From the NCBI RefSeq assembly GCF_024448895.1, contig NZ_JAMOIC010000005.1:265337-329336 (forward strand): a stretch of DNA of 64,000 bases, read 5' to 3'. The notes below the pieces were generated by a model. The model did no database searches, had not been told where the DNA came from, and saw nothing but the letters and a program-made list of their open reading frames with translations. The stretch comes from Stutzerimonas stutzeri. GTDB taxonomy: Bacteria > Pseudomonadota > Gammaproteobacteria > Pseudomonadales > Pseudomonadaceae. A program made the position numbers and the translations under genes. Below, piece after piece: positions 53,432 to 62,551 of this stretch; position 1 is the stretch's first letter; each line of letters opens with the position of its first letter.

Positions 53432-54801
53432 CTTCGCTGAAGGCTCTGGACCAGCTCCGCCAGTTGCTGTTGCCGTTCGGCCTGCTCCAGACGCGCGCCA
53501 GGATTAAGCGAGGACCATTGCGGATGAGCCCGGCAACGGTGCAGTGCCTCAGGCAGCTTGCCTTCGCGCCAGGTCTTGTCTTCCGGCGCACCGAGGCGTA
53601 TCGCTTCTATCGCCGCGTGACCACGGGCGGCTAGGGCGATCAATAACTGGCGCTGGCGCACGGCGAGCAAGCGCAGCACGGCGTCATCGACAGTCAGTTC
53701 CCGCTGGCCCTTGAGCTTGCCGAGCAAACGGTTGCCGTAGTGGCGAGCGGTCTGCGCGCCGCCTCCGGCAATGGCACCGAGCAATGCCGCGGCGCCCAGG
53801 GTGATGCCGCCGACCATCAGATCAACACCAGCACCTGCTGCTGCCCCGGCGGCCATCCCGCCGCCGATTTTCACGCCCAGCTCTTTGAGCGTTTCAGGAT
53901 TGAACAGATCGTCGCCCCAGCGGCCGTTGAGCAACGGCAGATCGGCAGCAGCGGCGTCCTGCGGGCGGAAGCCGTAGACGCGAAGCATGGCTTCGACACA
54001 GCCCTGTTCACGGGCACGGACGGCATCGTGCAGTTCACGAATGGAGCCGCGCTCCAGCTCCGGCTGAGCGGCGACGCTGCGTCGGCACGCCGCGACATCC
54101 ACCAGCAGTTCGGCGATCAAACGATTGCCTTCGCTCAGCCGGGCCAAGGCTTGGGCTTCGTGATCTTCGATCAAACGCTGCAGTTTGGGTCTGGACTGCT
54201 CTAGCAGCAGCGCCAGGCTTTCATAAAGTCGGCGCTCGCCGTCAATCGGCGGCGCCACTGTGTCGTAGCGCACCAGCGCATGCAGGCCGAGGCGTGCGAG
54301 GGCTTCACGCCACTGTTCCTCACGGTGTCCGGGTTGAGCAACGAAGTTGAGCACGGGCAACAGCGGTTTGCCGCAGCCAGCGAGCACGGCCAGCTCGTCC
54401 TTGTACTTGGCCAGCACCGGTTCGCGGGCATCGATCACATAGAGTCCGGCGTCGCTGGCCAGCAGCTGACGCAGCACCTTGGCCTCCTGCTCGAAGCGCT
54501 GGCGCGCCTCGCTGCCGTCAAGAAAACGAGCGGTGCGTGCCGGGCCGTCGAGGCGTTCGCCGGGGCGCTCGATCCGTTCGAGATGGTCGAGCAGGGCGAT
54601 GGCATCTTCCAGACCGGGGGTGTCGTAAAGCTCCAGCAGCGGCTCGCCGTCGACCGACAGTCGTGCCCCTTCGACATGCCGCGTGGTGCTCGGCCGGTGC
54701 GAGACCTCGCCAAAGCTGACGTCGCGGGTAAGGGTGCGCAGCAGCGAAGTCTTGCCGACGTTGGTGTGGCCGACCAGCGCGAGTTTGAGGGGGGCGCTCA
54801 T
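53428..54801 (-). CDS. DUF3482 GTPase-like protein with glycine-zipper segment
   Basis: A 457-residue protein. The N-terminal G domain has G1 GHTNVGKTS (about 11-19), a G2-like RPSTTRHVEG and G3 DTPG (about 60-63). Where NKxD is expected the sequence is LPVLNFVAQPGH, so G4 is degenerate. Around 310-350 a glycine/alanine-rich hydrophobic stretch (GGGMAAGAAAGAGVDLM, then GGITLGAAALLGAIAGGG) looks like a membrane-inserting glycine zipper. DUF3482 covers the C-terminal half. It lies 93 bases downstream of the DUF2868 membrane protein, and the two families recur together. A membrane-linked GTPase module is inferred; function is unknown. Confidence 0.8.
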   Translation of the reverse strand: MSAPLKLALVGHTNVGKTSLLRTLTRDVSFGEVSHRPSTTRHVEGARLSVDGEPLLELYDTPGLEDAIALLDHLERIERPGERLDGPARTARFLDGSEARQRFEQEAKVLRQLLASDAGLYVIDAREPVLAKYKDELAVLAGCGKPLLPVLNFVAQPGHREEQWREALARLGLHALVRYDTVAPPIDGERRLYESLALLLEQSRPKLQRLIEDHEAQALARLSEGNRLIAELLVDVAACRRSVAAQPELERGSIRELHDAVRAREQGCVEAMLRVYGFRPQDAAAADLPLLNGRWGDDLFNPETLKELGVKIGGGMAAGAAAGAGVDLMVGGITLGAAALLGAIAGGGAQTARHYGNRLLGKLKGQRELTVDDAVLRLLAVRQRQLLIALAARGHAAIEAIRLGAPEDKTWREGKLPEALHRCRAHPQWSSLNPGARLEQAERQQQLAELVQSLQRS

Positions 54802-54823
54802 GGGCGTTCTCCGCCGATTGGTT

Positions 54824-54857
54824 CGATGGGTATCGCTTCGCTCAACACCATCCTACG
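54824..54857. repeat. Dispersed repeat between DUF2868 and DUF3482 genes
   Basis: GATGGGTATCGC, then TTCGCTCAACACCATCCTAC. The same words recur at 63878-63960 as GATGGTGTTGAGCGAAGCGAA and GATGGGTATCGCAGGCTCAA. This copy is one arm of that repeat family and fills much of the 93-base intergenic gap. Confidence 0.6.
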
Positions 54858-54894
54858 GGTGCCCCGGGTGCTTCCGTTTATGCCGTTCGCCTCT

Positions 54895-56283
54895 TCAATC
54901 ATGGCCGCTCTCCAGCCAGGTCATCGGTGCGCTGCTGGAGTGACGTAAGTCCAAGCCATCAAGCGCCTGATGCCAGTCCTGTAGGCGATGGCTGTCCAAC
55001 GCTTCGCCGGCCGGTGGCTGCAGCAGCCAGACGCGGGTCGCAGTGGCGCAACGACTCAGCTCGCCGATCAACGCCAGCGTGCCGCGGTCCGGGGAGCGGC
55101 GCGGGTCGCAGGCGATGGCCAGACGCTCAGGGGGGAAGCGGGTCAGCTGTTCGAGCAATCGACGGCGCTGCTCGCGATCATCCAGCACGCCAGCATCGGC
55201 CACCGACCGGGGCAGCTTCGGCGGCCAGGGATGGTTCTGCTCCAGCTCGATGGCCACGATCACCGCGCCTTCACTGCCGTCCAGTTGCGTGCCGGCGCTG
55301 GGTGCGTGCAGCTGCGCCGGGGCCTGATCGCTGATACCGAGGCGTTCGCTAGGGGGTTGCAGGCGTTCACGCAGCAGGCGGTAGGCCGGTAATTGCAGAT
55401 CGAGGCGCAGCTGGGCACGGCCCCGTCGCCAGCGCCACAGGCAAAACAGCGCCAGCAGCAGACGAGGCAGCAGCCCGTATATCAGCACCACGCCGACCAG
55501 CCAGCCGGCCCAGCTCTGCCGGGCGCCGTCCGCACCGTTGCCTAGCGTACCGCTGGCGCGAATCTGGTCGATATCCGGCACGCTGAAGCCGAGCAGCGTG
55601 GGCAGCGTGCCGAGCGCCTGAGTCAGGTTGATGAAGGTGCTTTCGCCAAGAATGGTGGTTTCCCAGACGAAGCCGTAGCGCCGCGTGGCGAGCAGTGCCA
55701 ACAGGGTCAGCAGCGCACTGGCCATCGCTACTAGCCACAAGCCGTGTATACCGAGGCCCAGCAACCAGCGGCCGAGGCGGCGTTGTTCCAGTACCGCCAG
55801 CAGCGCCGGCGCAAGCTGCACGGCGCGCGCGTCCCGAGCGAGCTTTTCACTGAGCCAGAGCCACAGCCGGCCCAGCGCACCCCCGGCGTCGCCTGCGAAG
55901 AAAAAGCCCAGCAGCCAGCCCAGCAGCGTCAGCAGATTCAGCCCGAGCAAGCTGCCCAGCGCCCAGAACACGTTGACCGGCCTCACGCCATCGCCCAGAG
56001 CCGCCAATGCCAGACCTGCACCGGTCAGCAGTGCCAGCAGAATCAGTGCGAAACCCGCCAGCCGTGCGCCCTGACGCCAGTGCCGCAATGCTTCGATCAG
56101 GCCGTCACGGCGCGCCAGCCACAACGCCCGATGTTCGATCAGCTGAGCCAGTGCGCCACCCTGCGCACGGGCCTGGCGATTGGCTTCAGCGTCATCCAGC
56201 GGCCCGGCGTGTTCTTCGCGCAGGCGCACGGCTTCGGTCAGCCAGAGACGGTCGAGGGTGTTCGGTGAGGAAAGTGCAGACAC
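54895..56283 (-). CDS. DUF2868 family membrane protein
   Basis: A 462-residue protein. A charged N-terminal region (about 1-70) is followed by two close helices at about 73-130, two more at about 168-205, a periplasmic loop (VWETTILGESTFINLTQALGTLPTLLG) and a last helix near 255-280 ending in basic LWRWRRGR. A cytoplasmic C-terminal domain of about 170 residues looks Rossmann-like (AVIVAIELEQNHPWP, RLAIACDPRRSPDRGTLALI, RVWLLQPPAGEAL). The start is a GTG at 56283 with weak GAGAAA upstream. It is the first gene of a likely operon with the DUF3482 GTPase. Confidence 0.75.
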   Translation of the reverse strand: MSALSSPNTLDRLWLTEAVRLREEHAGPLDDAEANRQARAQGGALAQLIEHRALWLARRDGLIEALRHWRQGARLAGFALILLALLTGAGLALAALGDGVRPVNVFWALGSLLGLNLLTLLGWLLGFFFAGDAGGALGRLWLWLSEKLARDARAVQLAPALLAVLEQRRLGRWLLGLGIHGLWLVAMASALLTLLALLATRRYGFVWETTILGESTFINLTQALGTLPTLLGFSVPDIDQIRASGTLGNGADGARQSWAGWLVGVVLIYGLLPRLLLALFCLWRWRRGRAQLRLDLQLPAYRLLRERLQPPSERLGISDQAPAQLHAPSAGTQLDGSEGAVIVAIELEQNHPWPPKLPRSVADAGVLDDREQRRRLLEQLTRFPPERLAIACDPRRSPDRGTLALIGELSRCATATRVWLLQPPAGEALDSHRLQDWHQALDGLDLRHSSSAPMTWLESGHD

Positions 56284-56385
56284 ACGGTTTCTCGTAGAAG
56301 GGCTCGGTCCCGAGGATAACCGTTGCCGGCCTGAAGGGTGAACGGCGTACGTAGCCCGCGCGGTTATTCTGCTAGCATCCGCGCC

Positions 56386-56399
56386 CGATCACGTGATCG
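56386..56399. promoter_or_regulatory. 14-bp palindrome upstream of the DUF4282 gene
   Basis: CGATCACGTGATCG is a perfect palindrome with an E-box-like CACGTG core, about 92 bases before the DUF4282 ATG and about 100 bases from the divergent DUF2868 start. It could be an operator for either gene. No regulator is implied by sequence. Confidence 0.3.
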
Positions 56400-56491
56400 C
56401 TCCGCGGTTCGCCGCATTTTCTGCCAGGGACAGGCCGATTCGCCAAGCAGCGCTTTTGTGCTGCCCTGCGCACCTTCAAAAGGACTTTGCC

Positions 56492-56737
56492 ATGAAAGAC
56501 GTCTTCTTCTTCGACTCCATGCTCACGCCGAAGATCATTATCTTCATCTACTGGCTTGGCTTGATCAGCGTGGTCGTCGGCGCGCTCGGGACCATGTTCA
56601 GCGGCTATGGCGGTGGTTTCTGGTCAGGTCTGGGCATCCTGCTGTTCGGCCTGATCGGGACACGTATCTGGTGCGAGCTGCTGATCGTGCTGTTCAAGAT
56701 CAACGAGAATCTGCAGAAAATCGCCAATCGCCAGTGA
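56492..56737 (+). CDS. DUF4282 small membrane protein
   Basis: An 81-residue protein with two membrane helices (about 14-36 and 44-66) and a glycine-rich turn SGYGGGFWSG. The cytoplasmic tail KINENLQKIANRQ is typical of DUF4282. Function is not known. AAAGGA seven bases upstream fixes the ATG at 56492; the frame is open to 56393 without a ribosome-binding site. It is flanked by a hairpin downstream and stands alone. Confidence 0.8.
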   Translation: MKDVFFFDSMLTPKIIIFIYWLGLISVVVGALGTMFSGYGGGFWSGLGILLFGLIGTRIWCELLIVLFKINENLQKIANRQ

Positions 56738-56742
56738 ACGGC

Positions 56743-56765
56743 CGGGCGGCGCTGCCGCCCGTTCT
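56743..56765 (+). terminator. Hairpin after the DUF4282 gene
   Basis: CGGGCGGC and GCCGCCCG form a perfect 8-bp stem with a GCT loop, followed by TTCTCC. It is a probable but weak intrinsic terminator. Confidence 0.6.
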
Positions 56766-56795
56766 CCTGCGCTGGTCGTTCTGATCAGCGCCCCC

Positions 56796-58274
56796 TTAGT
56801 CGACCCTGATTCGCTCCTGCCAGTAACGCCGAATGGCAAAGAACAGTGACAGCGCAGTAAGGACGATGAATATCCAGGTGATAGGCCCGCGGAAAAAGAT
56901 CATCGGATCGCCGCGCCCAATCAGCAGCGTGCGCCGCAGGTTGTCCTCGAACATCGGGCCGAGGATGAAACCCAGCAAGAAGGGTGCCGTGGCGAAGCCG
57001 GTGCGGTTGAACAGATAACCGACTACGCCAAAGAACAGCATCAGGCCGATGTCGAATACGCTGTTATTCACCGCAAAGGCGCCGTACACGCAGAACATCA
57101 GCACGATGGGCAGCAGGGTCGCTTTGGGAATGTCCGCCACCAGCGAGAAATACTTGATCACGCCCTGCCCGACGACCAGCAGCACCGCCGAACTCAGCAT
57201 GATTCCGCAGAACAGCGCGTAGATCAGCGTCAGGTTTTCCTGGAACAGCACCGGGCCCGGTGTCAGACCATGGATCATGAAGGCTCCGAGGATGATCGCG
57301 GTGATCACGTCTCCGGGTATTCCGAGCGATAGCAGCGGGATCAGCGTCGCGCCAGCCACGCCGTTGTTGCCGGATTCGGCGGCCGCCACGCCTTCGAGTT
57401 CCCCCTTGCCGAAGTTGGCCCTGTTCGGCGACCGTCGTTTGGCCTCGCCGTAGGAGATGAACGTTGCCGCGGTCGCGCCCGTGCCCGGGATGGCGCCAAT
57501 GATCACGCCGATGATCGAGCCGCGAACGATAGTCTTCAGGCTGGCCTTGAGCTCTTTGAAGGTCAGGTTGGCCCCGCTGGTAGCCGCGCGGATGTGCGGC
57601 TCCGCCTTCTTGAGGTAGAAGTCCAGCACCTCCGGTATGGCGAAAAGCCCGATCAGCAGCGGCACGAATGAAATCCGGTCCATCAGGTTGTAGTTGTCGA
57701 ACGTCAGCCGCTGGCTGCCGTACACCACATCCATGCCGATGGTGGAAACGATCACGCCGAGGCTGGCCGCGATCAGGCCCTTGATGGCCGAGTCGCCCGC
57801 GATCGAGACGATCACGGTAAGCGAGAAGCAGATCAGCCAGAAGAACTCCGGCGGACCGAAATTCAAGGCGATTTTTGCCAGGTAGGACGCGAACAGAATC
57901 AGCGCCAGGTTCGACAGCACGTCGGCGATGCAGGACGAGTAGAGCGCCATCTGCAAGGCCTTCTTGCCTTTGCCCTGCTGGGTCAGCGGATAGCCATCCA
58001 GCAGCGTGCACGCTGAGGCAGGCGAGCCCGGGGTATGGATCAGGATGGCGGTGATCGAACCGCCGTACATGCCGCCTTTGTAGATGCCGACCAGCAGCAG
58101 GATTGCCGTGATCGGCGCGAGGCTGAATGTGAAGGGCAGCGCCAGCGCGACCGCCATGGTGGCTGTGAGGCCAGGAATGGCGCCGACCACGACGCCGATC
58201 AATACCCCGACGCCGATCGCGATAAAGTTGTCGACGCTCAGGAACAGGTTCAGTACTTCGGAAACACCTTCCAT
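56796..58274 (-). CDS. TctA-family large permease, second TTT system
   Basis: A 492-residue, about 12-helix permease. VGAIPGLTATMAVALALPF near residue 30 and IHTPGSPASACTLLDGYPLTQ near 85 are the TctA signature loops. It differs clearly from the TctA at 14389-15903, so it is a paralogue and not a recent duplicate. It follows tctB by 24 bases, and its stop faces the DUF4282 hairpin. The substrate is a carboxylate by family, possibly one activated by the linked CoA-transferase. Confidence 0.92.
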   Translation of the reverse strand: MEGVSEVLNLFLSVDNFIAIGVGVLIGVVVGAIPGLTATMAVALALPFTFSLAPITAILLLVGIYKGGMYGGSITAILIHTPGSPASACTLLDGYPLTQQGKGKKALQMALYSSCIADVLSNLALILFASYLAKIALNFGPPEFFWLICFSLTVIVSIAGDSAIKGLIAASLGVIVSTIGMDVVYGSQRLTFDNYNLMDRISFVPLLIGLFAIPEVLDFYLKKAEPHIRAATSGANLTFKELKASLKTIVRGSIIGVIIGAIPGTGATAATFISYGEAKRRSPNRANFGKGELEGVAAAESGNNGVAGATLIPLLSLGIPGDVITAIILGAFMIHGLTPGPVLFQENLTLIYALFCGIMLSSAVLLVVGQGVIKYFSLVADIPKATLLPIVLMFCVYGAFAVNNSVFDIGLMLFFGVVGYLFNRTGFATAPFLLGFILGPMFEDNLRRTLLIGRGDPMIFFRGPITWIFIVLTALSLFFAIRRYWQERIRVD

Positions 58275-58298
58275 TCGGTCACTCGCGAGCGTGGCGGA

Positions 58299-58790
58299 TC
58301 AGTCCCAAAGCGTGCCTGAAGGCAGCGGGACGTTCAGCACATGGATGAACAGCAGGCTCACCAGCCACGGCAGCCCGATGGCCAGCACATAGAGCCAGGG
58401 TTTGCGCACAGGGTGGGCGATGAACAGCAGCAGGGTGCCGAGGATACCGGCGAGAATCGCGCCCAGCGGCTCGAACATCAGCCAGTAGGCGGCGAGGCCA
58501 GCCAGCATCAGCAGCCAGCGCCACGCGGGTGCACCCGCTCCAGACGCCTCCGGGCGCCCCGGTGGGCGAAAGCAGCCTTCGAGAATCAGCGCCAGCGACA
58601 GCACCGCGATCAGCCAGCCGGCTACGGTCGGTAGCCAGCGCGGTGACTGCATCGGATTCTCGACCATCGGCGCCTCATCGATGTGGTTCGGCACCAGATA
58701 GAACAGGAACACCAGCGCAGCGACGAGCCAGAATGCGCCGAGCAGGGTGTTTATGTTGGCCCAGCGCTGGCGCGGCTCTGCACGGGTCAT
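58299..58790 (-). CDS. TctB-family small permease, second TTT system
   Basis: A 163-residue protein with four helices (about 12-32, 50-70, 86-125 and 137-158), a variable loop at about 73-86 and a conserved PVRKPWLYVLAIGLPW near the end, as in many TctB proteins. It begins 9 bases after the tctC stop. The name relies on size, topology and position. Confidence 0.86.
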   Translation of the reverse strand: MTRAEPRQRWANINTLLGAFWLVAALVFLFYLVPNHIDEAPMVENPMQSPRWLPTVAGWLIAVLSLALILEGCFRPPGRPEASGAGAPAWRWLLMLAGLAAYWLMFEPLGAILAGILGTLLLFIAHPVRKPWLYVLAIGLPWLVSLLFIHVLNVPLPSGTLWD

Positions 58791-58799
58791 GGCAGCCCC

Positions 58800-59780
58800 T
58801 TACTGGAGTTCGGCCTGGCCCGCGACGTCCTGCCAGCGCTCGACGTCCTCTGCGACATATTGTCGGAACGCATCACCCTGCTGGCTGGCCGGTTCGCCGC
58901 CGATCTGTGCGACGAAATCCTTGAAGCCCTGATCAGCCATAACCTTGTCCAGCGCGGTCTGCAGCGTCTGCACGGCTTCATCCGGCATGCTGTCATCGGC
59001 GATCAGACCAAACCAGGCGGTGGTGACGAAGTCGCCAAGTCCGTAGTCGGCACCCAGCTTCGAGATGGGCTCCACGCCTGGCAGATAGGGCGACGCGTTG
59101 GCGGAGGTCACCGCCAGTGCCCGCAGCTTGCCGGATTGAATGTGGGACAGCACGGTCGGCATGTTCTCGAAGGACACATCGACATCGCCGCTCAGCAGCG
59201 CAGGCAGTGCCTCGCCGCTGCCACGAAAGGGCACGTGGGTCATCTTAGTGCCGGTCATAGTCTTGAACAGCTCGCCAGACATGTGGATGGAGCTGCCGAC
59301 TCCTGCAGAACTGAAGGTCATCTCCCTGTCTTTCGCTGCCTTGATGAAATCCGCGACGCTGTTGTAGGGGCTGTTTGCCGGAACCACCATGACATTGGGA
59401 ATCTCAATCACGTTGCGGATGAAGCGGAAGTCCTTCACGGGGTCGTAGGGCAACTTCTTGTAAATCACCGGGCCGATGGTGTGGCCCGGCGAGGCCATGA
59501 GAATACTGTGATCGGCACCACGCCCGCCGCGGGCCAGCTGCCCGGTGGCCATGGTCGAGCCAGCGCCCGGACGGTTCTCCACCACCACGGTGCCGATTTC
59601 CTTCTGCAACAGGTCGGCGACCTTGCGCGACAGCACATCGGTGGTTCCACCGGGCGCATAGGGCACCACCAGGCGAACCGTGTCGGTGGGCCAGTCAGCG
59701 GCGTTCACGGAGATGGAGACAAGTGGCAGGGCAGTGCTCAGCATTAACAGGCGCGCAGCACGCTTGAGGAGAGGTGTCAT
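58800..59780 (-). CDS. TctC/Bug-family solute-binding protein, second TTT system
   Basis: A 326-residue periplasmic binding protein. The signal peptide ends VNA at about 27. The mature part starts ADWPTDTVRLVVPYAPGGTTDVLSR, the Bug/TctC ligand-loop motif; VVENRPGAGSTMATGQLARG is the second. The GGAAGCTCCT upstream supplies a modest ribosome-binding site. It is divergent from a CoA-transferase over a 247-base gap that carries an IclR-type palindrome. Confidence 0.92.
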   Translation of the reverse strand: MTPLLKRAARLLMLSTALPLVSISVNAADWPTDTVRLVVPYAPGGTTDVLSRKVADLLQKEIGTVVVENRPGAGSTMATGQLARGGRGADHSILMASPGHTIGPVIYKKLPYDPVKDFRFIRNVIEIPNVMVVPANSPYNSVADFIKAAKDREMTFSSAGVGSSIHMSGELFKTMTGTKMTHVPFRGSGEALPALLSGDVDVSFENMPTVLSHIQSGKLRALAVTSANASPYLPGVEPISKLGADYGLGDFVTTAWFGLIADDSMPDEAVQTLQTALDKVMADQGFKDFVAQIGGEPASQQGDAFRQYVAEDVERWQDVAGQAELQ

Positions 59781-59919
59781 AGGAGCTTCCCGTTGTAGTT
59801 GTTGTAGGGGCCGATCTACGAACGAAAGCCCATCAGGGCGCTTCGGTCAATTCCGCTATAGAGACAGACGTGACCACCTTAACGATGGTTTCTCGGGCTG
59901 GGCCGGCGGTTGGTACGAA

Positions 59920-59940
59920 ACCGTTCGATAATCGAACGGT
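59920..59940. promoter_or_regulatory. IclR-type operator palindrome
   Basis: A perfect 21-bp palindrome with one central A; its core reads CCGTTCGATAATCGAACGG. The GTTCGATAATCG core is like operators of IclR regulators such as PcaR/PobR. It lies in the 247-base gap 59781-60027, between the second tctC and the CoA-transferase, 88 bases from the latter. No IclR gene is in the window. Confidence 0.7.
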
Positions 59941-60027
59941 AGTGTCGTTCTTCACGGTTGTGATTTCGTTCTGCTTGGGTCAAGTTCGGTGCCATCGCCC
60001 AATCACCATTACAAGAAGGAGATCGTG

Positions 60028-61218
60028 ATGAGCGCTTTGAACGGCATCAAGGTGCTGGACCTGACTCGCATCATGGCCGGGCCCTGGTCGACCATGGCCC
60101 TGGCTGATCTCGGTGCCGAAATCTGGAAGATCGAGAGCTTCGAGGGTGACGATACGCGCAGCTGGATGCCACCAGCCAAGGCCGGGATCTCCACCTATTA
60201 CCTCAGCACCAACCGCAACAAGCAGAGCCTGGCGGTGGACCTGCGCAAGCCGGAAGGGCGCCAACTGATCCTTGATCTTGCTGCCCAGGCTGACGTGGTG
60301 GTTGAGAATTTCCTGCCCGCCAGCCTCAAGCGTCTAGGGCTGGACTACGAAACGCTGGCGGCGGTCAATCCGCGACTGGTGCACTGCTCGATTACCGGCT
60401 ACGGACGCGGCAATCCGATGGAGAATCGGCCGGGCTACGATTTCATCATTCAGGCCGAGAGCGGCTTCATGTCGATCACCGGCGAGAAGGACGGCGAGCC
60501 CATGCGCCTGGGCGTGGCCTTCATCGATCTGGTCACCGGGATGAATGCGGTGCAGGGCATCCTCGCCGCATTGTTCGAGCGGGAAAAATCCGGGCTGGGC
60601 CAGTCGGTCGACATCGCCCTCTCAGACAGCGCCCTGCATTTTCTCGCCAACATCGCCTCGGGCTATCTCAACACCGGCAAGGTGCCGCAACGCTACGGCA
60701 ATGCCCACGCCAGCATCGTCCCCTATCAGCTGTTCGATACAGCGGACGGCAGTATCGCGCTCGCGGTGGGAAACGACGAGCAATACCGGCGGCTTTGCCT
60801 GGAGGTTCTGAAACAACCGGCGCTGCATGCTGATCCTCGGTTCTGCCAGAACAAAGGGCGGACCGAGCATCGAGAAACGCTGCTGCCGCTTCTCCAGCAG
60901 GCCTTTGCCGAATGGGAAAGCGCGGCGCTAATCGCCGCGCTGCGTGAACAGGGAATCCCCGTGGGCGAGGTAAAAGATGTGGAGCAGGCATTCGATGCCG
61001 AGCCCGCACGTTATCGTGAGGTGGTGATCAGCGCGCAGCACCCGATCGCGGGTGAAGTGAGGATGGTGCGCAGCCCCTTGCGTTTGTCGCGGACGCCGAC
61101 CGTTAGGCCAAAAGCGCCGCCGCTGCATGGCCAACATACCGACGAGGTGCTTCGCCGGGTGCTGGGCAAGAGCGAGGCGCAACTGGCAGCCCTGCGGGAG
61201 CAACAGGTCATTGCCTGA
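60028..61218 (+). CDS. Family III CoA-transferase (CaiB/BaiF/formyl-CoA transferase type)
   Basis: A 396-residue enzyme that transfers CoA between carboxylic acids. The start MSALNGIKVLDLTRIMAGPW, then LADLGAEIWKIE and LDLRKPEGRQLILDLA are classical. The catalytic Asp should be Asp138 in RPGYDFIIQAESG. AAGAAGGAG seven bases before the ATG at 60028 is decisive against the longer frame from 59989. With the divergent TctABC importer it suggests uptake and CoA activation of one carboxylate; which acid (for example a dicarboxylate) cannot be told. Confidence 0.92.
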   Translation: MSALNGIKVLDLTRIMAGPWSTMALADLGAEIWKIESFEGDDTRSWMPPAKAGISTYYLSTNRNKQSLAVDLRKPEGRQLILDLAAQADVVVENFLPASLKRLGLDYETLAAVNPRLVHCSITGYGRGNPMENRPGYDFIIQAESGFMSITGEKDGEPMRLGVAFIDLVTGMNAVQGILAALFEREKSGLGQSVDIALSDSALHFLANIASGYLNTGKVPQRYGNAHASIVPYQLFDTADGSIALAVGNDEQYRRLCLEVLKQPALHADPRFCQNKGRTEHRETLLPLLQQAFAEWESAALIAALREQGIPVGEVKDVEQAFDAEPARYREVVISAQHPIAGEVRMVRSPLRLSRTPTVRPKAPPLHGQHTDEVLRRVLGKSEAQLAALREQQVIA

Positions 61219-61282
61219 CGTTGCCCGGGCCTGATCGGCCGAGGCCCCGCGCGTGGCGGGTCCCTGGCTGGATGGGTAAGGC

Positions 61283-62398
61283 TTATTTCGCGGCGCGAAC
61301 CTTCACCGCGATGTCCGGCTGGTCGATGAACAGCCCATCAATGCCGGCGTCCAGGAACGCCTGGATGTCGGCTTCGATGTCGCCGCGAGCAGACGGGGAG
61401 TCGCCTTTGCGCAGGTTGGTCGGCAGGAAGACATTCTCTGCACGGAAGGTGTAGGGATGCACTTTCAGCCCAGCCGCATGGGCGTTCGGTACGAAGTCGG
61501 TGGGCTTGCCGAGGTTGCCACCGGCGTCACGCGGAATGATGTAGGACTTCTCTGGACCCACGCCGGCAGCATAGGCGGAAATGGCCTTCAAGCCGGATGC
61601 GGTCGCCATCTGGGCGTAGGTCAGGTCGGTCCCGCGAACCTGCTGATCGTACGGCTGGCCGCCGCCGAACAGCTGGACCAGGCGCAGCTGCGTGAGGCGG
61701 CTGAGGGTTTTCAGGTTTTCGACTTCGAAGGACTGGATGTACACCGGTGCATTGGGGCCGGCATAGCCGTTGCGATGGAGCACGCGCACCAGCGGCTTTT
61801 CCATCGCCAGGCCGAGCTGCTGGAAGTGCGTTGGATGCTTGGTTTCGGGGTAGAGGCCAATGCGGCGGCGCTCGCTCAGCTGCATGGTCTTCACCAGATC
61901 GATGATCTCCTGCAGGGTCGGGATCTCCAGGCTGCCGTCCATGCGTGCATTACCGGGGCGGATCGTCGGGATGCGCTCTATGGCGCGGAGCGTCTTCAGC
62001 TCGGCCAGGGTGAAGTCTTCGCTGAACCAGCCGGTGAGCTTCACGCCGTCGACCATCTGCGTGCGCTTGCGGTCAGCGAACTCGGGGTGCTGCGACACGT
62101 CGGTGGTCAGCCCCAGCTCGTTGTCGTGACGGGCAACCAGCTCGCCGTCGCGGGTCATGACCAGATCCGGCTCCACGTAATCGGCGCCCTGCAGAATCGC
62201 CAGCGCGTAGGCGGCGAGTGTGTGCTCGGGCACGTAGCCGCTGGCGCCGCGGTGGGCGATGACCAGCGGATGAGGCTCGTCACGGCCGTCCTTGGCTGCG
62301 ACCGATGCATCAGGTGTGGCGGCGAAAGCAGCGATCGGCAGCAACAGGCTGCAGGCTGTAAACAGATGGCGCAGGGTAGGGCGGCTGTGGCGGGCCAT
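61283..62398 (-). CDS. glpQ: Periplasmic glycerophosphodiester phosphodiesterase GlpQ
   Basis: A 371-residue enzyme hydrolysing glycerophosphodiesters to glycerol-3-phosphate and an alcohol. The signal peptide ends AFA at about 27. Catalytic motifs of the GDPD TIM barrel are present: VIAHRGASGYVPEHT, DYVEPDLVMTRDGELVARHD, RIGLYPETKHP and IDGLFIDQPD. GGAGACGCCCGCA before the ATG at 62398 sets the start; the frame continues to 63013 only as an antisense artefact under folA. Phosphate release ties it loosely to the pst locus, but no Pho box was seen. Confidence 0.93.
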   Translation of the reverse strand: MARHSRPTLRHLFTACSLLLPIAAFAATPDASVAAKDGRDEPHPLVIAHRGASGYVPEHTLAAYALAILQGADYVEPDLVMTRDGELVARHDNELGLTTDVSQHPEFADRKRTQMVDGVKLTGWFSEDFTLAELKTLRAIERIPTIRPGNARMDGSLEIPTLQEIIDLVKTMQLSERRRIGLYPETKHPTHFQQLGLAMEKPLVRVLHRNGYAGPNAPVYIQSFEVENLKTLSRLTQLRLVQLFGGGQPYDQQVRGTDLTYAQMATASGLKAISAYAAGVGPEKSYIIPRDAGGNLGKPTDFVPNAHAAGLKVHPYTFRAENVFLPTNLRKGDSPSARGDIEADIQAFLDAGIDGLFIDQPDIAVKVRAAK

Positions 62399-62551
62399 TG
62401 CGGGCGTCTCCGTGGAGGGGGAGCGGTAAGCCTGAAGCCTATCAATGACGACGGCTTGACGCTTTGGTAAATGAGATATGACCATTTGGTGATGCTGACG
62501 TGTATCTGGCGGCGCTGACTGCCCGGTAGGCGCTCTGATATTCTCGCCGCC

